From Triatoma infestans (lineage: Eukaryota; Arthropoda; Insecta; Hemiptera; Reduviidae): DNA of 64,000 nucleotides. The notes under the pieces are model-generated. The model was not told the origin of the DNA and did no database searches. It was given only the letters and a program-made list of their open reading frames with translations. The translations under genes and the position numbers were made by a program. Of the stretch, positions 57,811 through 64,000 are shown piece after piece; the first letter of the stretch is position 1; the number at the start of each line of letters is the position of its first letter. The DNA is taken from contig JAAEAF010000122.1 in the NCBI GenBank assembly GCA_011037195.1, forward strand, positions 62,001-126,000, given 5' to 3'.

Positions 57811-58576
57811 TACTTTTCCGACAGCTGTGTTTGGCGGGAAACCGAAGTTTATCACTTCAAGCACTACGTACAAATCGTCCCCTTATCTAATGAGGTGGAA
57901 GCAGAAACTGGTCGGATATATAAATGGCAGATCATAGCAAGAAGTTCTACAGCATTATTACACTCCTTTACTTGGGTCGTAAGGCCATTACAATGAAAGA
58001 AATATAAGGCATTGCAGAAACAAACGCCACATACGGCTCTAACAAATGTTACACCCTTGGCCGGTTTATTCAGGTATAAAGGAGGAAACTGCACTCACGA
58101 ATTGAGCCATGTGAAGGTCTCGTTTAGCTGCAGAAGAAGAAAAACCAAAACAAACAAGGCATACGTAGTAGTCGATCTCCAGAACACTGATGATCTCCGA
58201 AGTCTGCATAAAAAGACAGACCTGGAGGAAAAGTTGTAATCTAAACAAATGATTGCTACTATAGCAACAATGATGTTTAGATTGACAAGCCAATTTTTTC
58301 AGTTAGAACTTATTGTAGAACAGCTTTAATAACATGAGTTCCCCCCAGTTATTCAATATTTTATGTTTTGTTGAATACATAAAATAAAGAAACTTAGGTA
58401 TTAATTCATTTGTAAACCAAATTATAGAAAAAGATTTCTTGAGATCCAGTTTCTAAAAAAAAAATCAGACATTTTCCGACCAAGGATTGGGGCCCGTGGG
58501 GGGGGGGGGTACACGGTCAGTGGATCCCCACAAATATGATTTTTTTTTTTAAATAAATCTTTCCCTCAACTACATT

Positions 58577-58822
58577 CAGGGAAGGGATTAGCTCAGTGGT
58601 AGCGCGCTGGACTAGTAACGCGGAGATCACGGGTTCGAATCCACCGTGCTACCCTTAGATTTTTTCTTCCTAGAGCCCCTACAGCTCACTGTCCGGTGAT
58701 GGACAGTGTTGTCTGTAACGGGAGAACACTGTCCGAGGCCGGCAGTGCACTGAGAAGGCTCCGGGCGCAAATGACCACAGATGTTGAGACGCCTTAAAAA
58801 AATAAAAAAAAAAAAAAAAAAA
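58577..58822 (+). mobile_element. SINE family 1, complete, plus
   Basis: The tRNA-like head has GGATTAGCTCAGTGGTAGCG (A box) and ACGGGTTCGAATCCACC (B box). The body is CCTAGAGCCCCTACAGCTCA, CTGTCCGGTGATGGACAGTG, TCTGTAACGGGAGAACACTG, GCAGTGCACTGAGAAGGCTC and CGGGCGCAAATGACC, ending AGACGCCTTAAAAA and an A-rich tail. The anticodon stem is imperfect, so it is not a working tRNA. It is the reference copy for the other family 1 members. Confidence 0.93.
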
Positions 58823-59474
58823 CTAACATTGATTGAGTCAATTGAAGGAAATTGACTGTTGACGGTTGACTGTTGTAAAATTTTCTATCTTTTTTTCCCC
58901 AAGCTATCCTTTCAGTCTCAATTGAATTCTTGCATTTAAATTTTCCGTTCCCTAATCTGATATAACTTGTTTTCTTGATTTTCTTTGGTAACACCTCTGT
59001 GGAGAAAAAGAAGTAATGGGGAAGGAATTGTTTTAATTTTGAAAATGAAAATGTACGTAAATACTTCCTGTTTTTCTACTTGCATCTATTCACCTACCAT
59101 CTTTAATTACTTACATTAACAGTCCATTTTTGGAGGGAGCGCTCCACCAACCTATGTTTTTGTTCTGATCCATCCGAAATAAAGGAAAACCGAAAAATGA
59201 AGTAACAACGCTTTCAATTTATCTTTTTTTTTTCCTAAGAAGTTTTAAGTTAATGTTTTTCACAGATAAGGAAAGTCTAACATTTCAGGAAAGTGCGTCA
59301 ACAAAAAAATATTAAAACCATTCTTTTAAATAAATTGCTCCCTCTAATACAAATTTTCATCTATTTTTTCAATTTTATTTAAAAAGAAATTCAATTTTTT
59401 TTTTAATAGTTTTCATTTTATTGAAGTTTTTAATTAAAAAAAAAAATTCTTTTTTATTTTTGTTCTGTTGCCAG

Positions 59475-59560
59475 GTAACCGCGCAGAAGGAAGTTGGTCC
59501 GGCGCATGCTTTCTGCTTACTACGTTTGTTTTAATACATAATTCACCGGCTTGTGTATAA
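59475..59560 (+). CDS. Probable terminal exon with C-terminal hydrophobic (GPI-type) tail and stop
   Basis: A strong acceptor (T-rich tract, then TTCTGTTGCCAG ending at 59474) is followed by an open frame in the phase required by the 26640 donor. The joined G plus GT gives Gly, then NRAEGSWSGA, then a hydrophobic run CFLLTTFVLI, then HNSPACV and TAA at 59558-59560. Small residues (SWSGA) before a hydrophobic stretch close to the stop are what a GPI-anchor signal looks like, and GPI anchoring is common in lachesin and DIPs (family knowledge). The polar last seven residues are slightly unusual for a GPI signal. The exon is about 32.8 kb from the previous one; another exon could lie between them or this could be one of several alternative ends. 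This is an inference from phase, splice site and tail chemistry, with no homology search. Confidence 0.66.
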
Positions 59561-60020
59561 TTTTAATTACAAATATTTTAATAGATATCATTTTCTTTTT
59601 ATTTACTTTTTAAATTATTGAAATAATTATAAAGCAACTTCAGGAGAAGTCATAAATTTGTTTTATGTGAAATTATTAAGTTGTTGCAAAATAAGTTCAG
59701 TGAAAAAAACTTGTAAGCCAAGTCAGGTAAATATACGATCAAAGTCAAGCTTGCAAGTTTGGTTAGATGTTTACAGTTCGGTGGGAGAGCTGTTCAAGTT
59801 AGTTCAAATACAGTTCAAATAAAAAAAGTGCCCCTATGTGGGAATGTTGTCTATGTAGGAATCGCTGGCAAAGGCTATAATCAAAAAGGCAACGTCGAAT
59901 GTAGTATTTTTGTTAAGAATAGTGTCTAAAGTATTTTACATAAGAACCTTATAATTTGTAGTTGGTTGTCAGCCTGGGAGTGGATGTTTGTCTAAATTCG
60001 ACCAGAAATAAAAACAAAAT
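59561..60020 (+). other. Probable 3' untranslated region and flank
   Basis: AT-rich sequence without open frames directly follows the proposed stop codon. AATAAA-type hexamers occur at 59818-59823 and near 60007, either of which could serve as a polyadenylation signal. There is no independent evidence for the transcript end. It depends wholly on the terminal exon call. Confidence 0.35.
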
Positions 60021-60558
60021 CAATTCATTGCCAACGTTTCGATAATTTTGTTATATTTTTCAAGGCAAACAAATGAATGTTTGGTATGTAATAAGATGTA
60101 ATAAAACTAGTGCATTTGAAGGATCTACTTGATTTGTGAACAGCCACACTTTGTCAACATTTCCACACCAGATTCGTTTTTCAGCATAGTACTGAGATTT
60201 TTTCCAAGATTATAGATTTTATTCGGTAATTTTTTTCTGAAAAATATTGCAACAACCTAATAATTAAAGTGGCTCAAAATTGTCGGTAAATTAAGGAAAA
60301 AAAAAAGGTAGGCTTTTAAAAATGAACTAATTAATTTTCTAACCAGAATAAAAAGAGGAAAATACTGCAACAAATAATTTTGATTAACCATACCTTTTTT
60401 TTATTTATATAAAAAAAGTGTTTTTCGTTAATTTAATTAAATGGATTCAGTGAGTGCCAGAAAAAACCTGATGGAGTAGCTTTATTATTTTTTCTTATGT
60501 TGGTAGGGATTTAAGAGAGAGAGAGATCTGGAAAATGTTGGTCGATTCGTCATGTAGA

Positions 60559-60895
60559 TACGGTGACCATATTTCTGACAGTGAAAATCGAGACAAGTCG
60601 GTAACATTTTTCAAAAATAGCATAACATAAAACGTAAGCATAATTAAGAACAAACATATTCCAAGATTTTACGGCCGCCCTACCAGTGTAAAGGCAATAA
60701 TAACACAAAGTTTATTCAGATAATCTCAGTAAAAGTAAAATATAAATGAAACCGATTTCGATATTTTTACTTTACTGCCCAAACTTTTTCTATCAGTCGG
60801 ACAATTCGTGACATTTTGGTCGTTATTCGGGTCTCGGGGACACATCCCCTAAAATCGGGGCTGTCCCGATTTTTTTGGAACGTACGGTCACCGTT
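60559..60895. mobile_element. MITE with terminal inverted repeats
   Basis: The left end ACGGTGACCATATTTC and the right end GGAACGTACGGTCACCGT are inverted repeats (ACGGTGACC/GGTCACCGT). Subterminal GAAAATCGAGACAAG and GGGGCTGTCCCGATTTTT are also complementary in part. It is about 337 bases with no coding frame. TA-containing flanks would fit a TA target duplication but do not prove it. Confidence 0.72.
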
Positions 60896-62470
60896 ACATA
60901 TAGGGCTATTTCAGTCACCATTGAGTTGTAGGCTGCACAGAAAGCTCCATGCATTTATAATTGAAATGTTTATCATAAACAGTTGGATCCGCTAACAATG
61001 TCTAAACCAATATTTCGCACTCATTTCCCGGTGTACATACCAATTTTCTACTTCTTCTTCTTCGTGCTGATGTTTGGAAGTGATTCACACATAGCATCAT
61101 TTTATTCTGCGAGGAAGTCGTCCTTAAACAGCTAAACAATAAGCCTTAAATTAAAAAAAATATAATAATAATAAGCTGAATGAAAAATCTCCTTGGGTTC
61201 TGGTTTACTTTTTTTGTATACAACATTTCAAAATGGTGCTTTTTGCATTCAAGTACTCTTTGATGACTGATGTAGCACTACATGCCGCAGGCATTGTTCC
61301 CTCACTTAAATCCTATCATCCAAACTTGAAGGAAATCAAAAACATCACGATTTTTCGGCCGAACCCTGCCTCCAGAAAATAGAATTTTTCTATTCATTGA
61401 TTTTATTTAATAGTTAAATTGAATAATTTTTTTTTTTTTTTAAATTAATCATTAAATTAATTCAATAAAAAAAATTCACTCCTGTGATAATTAAATTTAG
61501 TAATTAATTGAAAACAATTTTTTGGACTAGATCCTTCTAAAAATACAATAAAAATTGGTCAAAAAAATTAAAAAATAAAAACTATTAAAAAAATATAATC
61601 TTTAAGAAAAAATTAAATATTTCCTTTCCGTTTTTAAGATAAAATTAATTGTATATTGTATTTATGTAAATTATGTATAAAGTTGTATATACTTATACAC
61701 ACGATTCAAAAATATACAAAATACTTATACACTAAAAGACAAAAAATAAATAAAGATTGGTAAAGACGGTTCTGTTAAGCATGGACCAAACTATAAAAAA
61801 AGTTAATTGATATACAAAATAATAAAAAGTGTATCAATAAACATCGTTCATCTTTTTAATAATTATAGTGTACTCACCAATAATAATGAAGACAAATTAA
61901 AACTGTAAGTTTAATTGAAGAAAATTTTTATTGAAGGAATTAAAAGAAAATTTGTTTGTGGTAAGACAAAAAAAATAAAGTAATGAAAATGTGAAAAGCA
62001 ATGAATAAAAAAGGAAAATGGATTGTTAAAATGTATCTGCCCACACATATCTCGTTGTTTCTCTATTATTATAATATTATATATATATATATATATAGAT
62101 TTGAAAAAGATAATAGAATAATAATAAAATAAATAAATAAATTAAATATAATTAATTATAATAGTAATAATGTTATTTGAAAAATATAATAAAATCATAA
62201 ATTTGGCATGTGTCCATACTGAACCATATCATGTAATAAATATAATTCATTAAGCTTATAATAATAATTATAATAATTACTGTATTTATAGCAAAGTTTT
62301 AAATTTAATCTAAAATTAATTTTTTATTTCTTCTGAACTAAAAAAAAAAAAACTCGGGCAAAATTGTCTCCAATATTTTCCAGCTGTTCACTAGGTCACA
62401 TTTTACTCCGTGTGTAACACGTTCTCACAAAAAAATTTTAAGAAGCTTGTTTCATTTTTCTTAAAGCAGA
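60896..62470. other. 3'-flanking stretch without recognisable gene
   Basis: Extremely AT-rich with homopolymer A and T runs and (AT)n at 62079-62098. No open frame or family signature. Confidence 0.6.
62079..62098. repeat. (AT)n microsatellite
   Basis: About 10 AT units. Confidence 0.9.
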
Positions 62471-62837
62471 CATTACTGGAATATGCGGCCTAGAAAAAGG
62501 AAACAACCTATTTCTATGGTGGCAGCATTGTTTACATTTCTTAAGCATATAAACAATAAAAATAATCCTGGAAAAACCTGAGGAAGATGAGAAAATTCCG
62601 GAGCTTTAAAGAGACAGAATAAAGCGACCCTGGTGGATTCCAGAGTTCGAGGAATTTGTTGAATATTATAGATTATAGACAAACTCTGCCGTTGTTATCG
62701 TTGGGGGATGGCAGGAAAGTCATCAAATAAGTTTGATCTGGAAGATCTATTTGAGATTATTTGAAATACAGGTAGAAGTTTGTACGTCCTGTTAATTAGT
62801 TAGAGTTTACCAGTGAGGAATATTGTTATTCATTTGT

Positions 62838-62910
62838 GGGAGGATGCAAGCTCTACGCTATTCAAAACCCCTTTGCACACTATAATTCTATCTCGAAGAA
62901 AATAACAACT
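62838..62910. repeat. Short repeat family C, degraded
   Basis: GGGAGGATGCAAGCTCTACG CTATTCAAAACCCC resembles the 47735 copy. Confidence 0.4.
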
Positions 62911-63330
62911 ATCCGGATCTATAAAAAAAAAATACAGACCCGCGTCAAATGTCCCTATGATTCAGAGCAATCCCCCGAAAAAACTTAGACAAAAACCTTA
63001 AGGAAGAAAAAATCGCGATCCTGAGTTCTTTCAAGGACATTCCGGCCAAAGCAACATCTCATTATTAGCGCTATCCGGATCCGCAATCAATATTCTAGTC
63101 AGTTTACAACCATTTGAAGCGTTTCAAAACATTAATGCTGTGAAGCTGTCTATAACTGCATACAAGTTCGAGACTGCATAGGAGGTTCGGTTTTATAGTG
63201 GATATGCTAAACAAGTAAACGTGACTCTTCAAGTCTTAAGTTTAGAGTGGCTATATTCTCAGGTAGAGATGCCATATAACCAAGGATCTAAAATCCTTGA
63301 AGAAATGGCTAGTTTATTTTTCTCTAAGGA

Positions 63331-63510
63331 AAGGGATAAGATCAGTGTGAAGCGAGGGGACCGGCTTCGAGTCCAGCATGGCGCCCTTACATTTTCCCTT
63401 TGTAGTATCCTCCAAGTTTCCGTCACTGCTCGGTGATAGACAGTGTTGTGTGTAACGATTGTACATTGCCCAGGGGCCGGGCAGTGCACCGAGAAGTCTC
63501 CGGAACGCAC
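63331..63510 (+). mobile_element. SINE family 1, plus, degraded
   Basis: GGGATAAGATCAGTGTGAAG (A-box region), GGCTTCGAGTCCAGC (B box), GTCACTGCTCGGTGATAGAC, GTGTGTAACGATTGTACATT and GGGCAGTGCACCGAGAAGTC follow the family 1 order. There is no A tail; the 3' end is missing. The overlapping ORFs at 63221, 63259 and 63443 are shadows. Confidence 0.82.
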
Positions 63511-63848
63511 AATAGATTTTTCAGTTCGGAGTGCACCATTCCCTAAGAGAATCTCTACTTTTCTTTGCAGGTGGGAAAAATACAAGCGAAGACTATCACA
63601 AATCCAAACAATCAAATCACTTTAAATTTTGACTCGTATTTAATCAAATCTTGGAGTAATTAAAACACATGATTTGTCTTATCTTCCAGGATCCGATTTT
63701 TTTGAACACTTATTTTCGGTTGCAAATGTGTAACCACCTTTCATGAAACAAGACCATTTACATGGGAGAGAAATGCTATTTCCATAAAATTGCTACCTGA
63801 GTTTTTTTTAAGAAATTCATCCGTTTACAGAATAACTTGATAAGGCAA

Positions 63849-64000
63849 TGTCCTCAAGCGTTGCTGTGGCTAGCGGCATTTGCTTTTGGTGCGAGAATTC
63901 TGGGTTCGATTCCAATGTGGGCAAAGACGTGTTGGACACAGCATTGTGGGAAAAAATGGAGAGCTACAGTTACGTTGGTACCAAAAGCCAGAACTAAACA
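63849..64000 (+). mobile_element. SINE family 2, plus, cut by the window end
   Basis: CAAGCGTTGCTGTGGCTAGC, TTTTGGTGCGAGAATTCTGG and GTTCGATTCCAATGTGG form the tRNA-Glu-like head. GCATTGTGGGAAAAAATGGA and AAAAGCCAGAACTAAACA are the start of the body. The 3' end lies outside the window. Confidence 0.85.

Larger units (their letters stand above)
26641..59474 (+). other. Last intron, about 32.8 kb, phase 1 (if the terminal exon is right)
   Basis: It runs from GTAAGA at 26641 to TTGCCAG at 59474. No intermediate exon with matching phase was recognised. It contains Penelope-like copies, foldback elements, SINEs and the CTGAWGA/CGAAAC modules described below. Confidence 0.6.

Noticed and set aside
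57692..58239. Three plus-strand ORFs of 75-84 residues
   Set aside because: The minus strand in the first part carries a LINE zinc knuckle (CRFCQEE...AEH), so at least the first two plus frames are shadows. The third has no signature.
58577..58655. Possible functional tRNA gene
   Set aside because: A and B boxes are good, but the anticodon stem mispairs and the sequence runs into a SINE body with an A tail shared by other copies.
63221..63625. ORFs of 60-118 residues near the right end
   Set aside because: They overlap SINE family 1; the frames reflect SINE sequence on both strands.

Overview
The window is animal, almost certainly arthropod, nuclear DNA. It is very AT-rich, has GT-AG spliceosomal introns, almost no long open frames, and is packed with decayed LINEs, Penelope-like elements, tRNA-derived SINEs, foldback elements and microsatellites. 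The species cannot be named from the sequence. The gene content fits an insect or related arthropod with a large repeat-rich genome.

One protein-coding gene crosses the window on the + strand: the 3' part of an immunoglobulin-superfamily cell-surface gene of the lachesin / Dpr-interacting-protein (DIP) type. Four exons can be placed: 964-1092 (end of Ig2), 25470-25754 (all of Ig3), 26578-26640 (linker) and 59475-59560 (C-terminal tail with a hydrophobic, probably GPI-anchor, segment and the stop codon). All introns are phase 1 and the frame stays open across all four exons, giving about 187 C-terminal residues. The promoter, signal peptide and Ig1 lie upstream of the window. The three complete introns are about 24.4 kb, 0.8 kb and 32.8 kb. 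The final exon is the least certain because it is recognised only from splice site, phase, stop and tail chemistry.

Everything else is intronic or 3'-flanking repeat. The dominant family is a non-coding element of roughly 1 kb, present in both orientations more than 20 times. It has a palindromic end (TACTTTCTCTTACT plus its complement) and a hairpin other end (GTGTGA/TCACAC). One copy ends immediately before the 964 exon and appears to supply its polypyrimidine tract. There are at least two SINE families: family 1, with a B box and poly(A) tail, and family 2, with a tRNA-Glu-like head. Several copies are bounded by target-site duplications. LINE fragments preserve RNase H and C-terminal CCHC-type parts (2.0-2.8, 7.5, 10.8-11.5, 14.5-15.0, 17.3, 25.9-26.1, 43.7 and 57.6-57.8 kb). 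Two Penelope-like copies (29.0-30.7 and 40.8-41.5 kb) share an inverted-arm structure, and one retains a GIY-YIG endonuclease.

The most unusual structure is a family of short modules with CTGAWGA and CGAAAC boxes around a hairpin, resembling a hammerhead-ribozyme core. They occur alone (7.3 and 27.7 kb), at the outward-facing ends of two inverted-repeat elements (38.95-39.84 and 49.35-50.47 kb) and beside a Penelope-like element (29.0 kb). A large foldback element at 34.2-35.3 kb carries a SINE in one arm. No functional tRNA, rRNA, CRISPR array or bacterial-type gene was seen.
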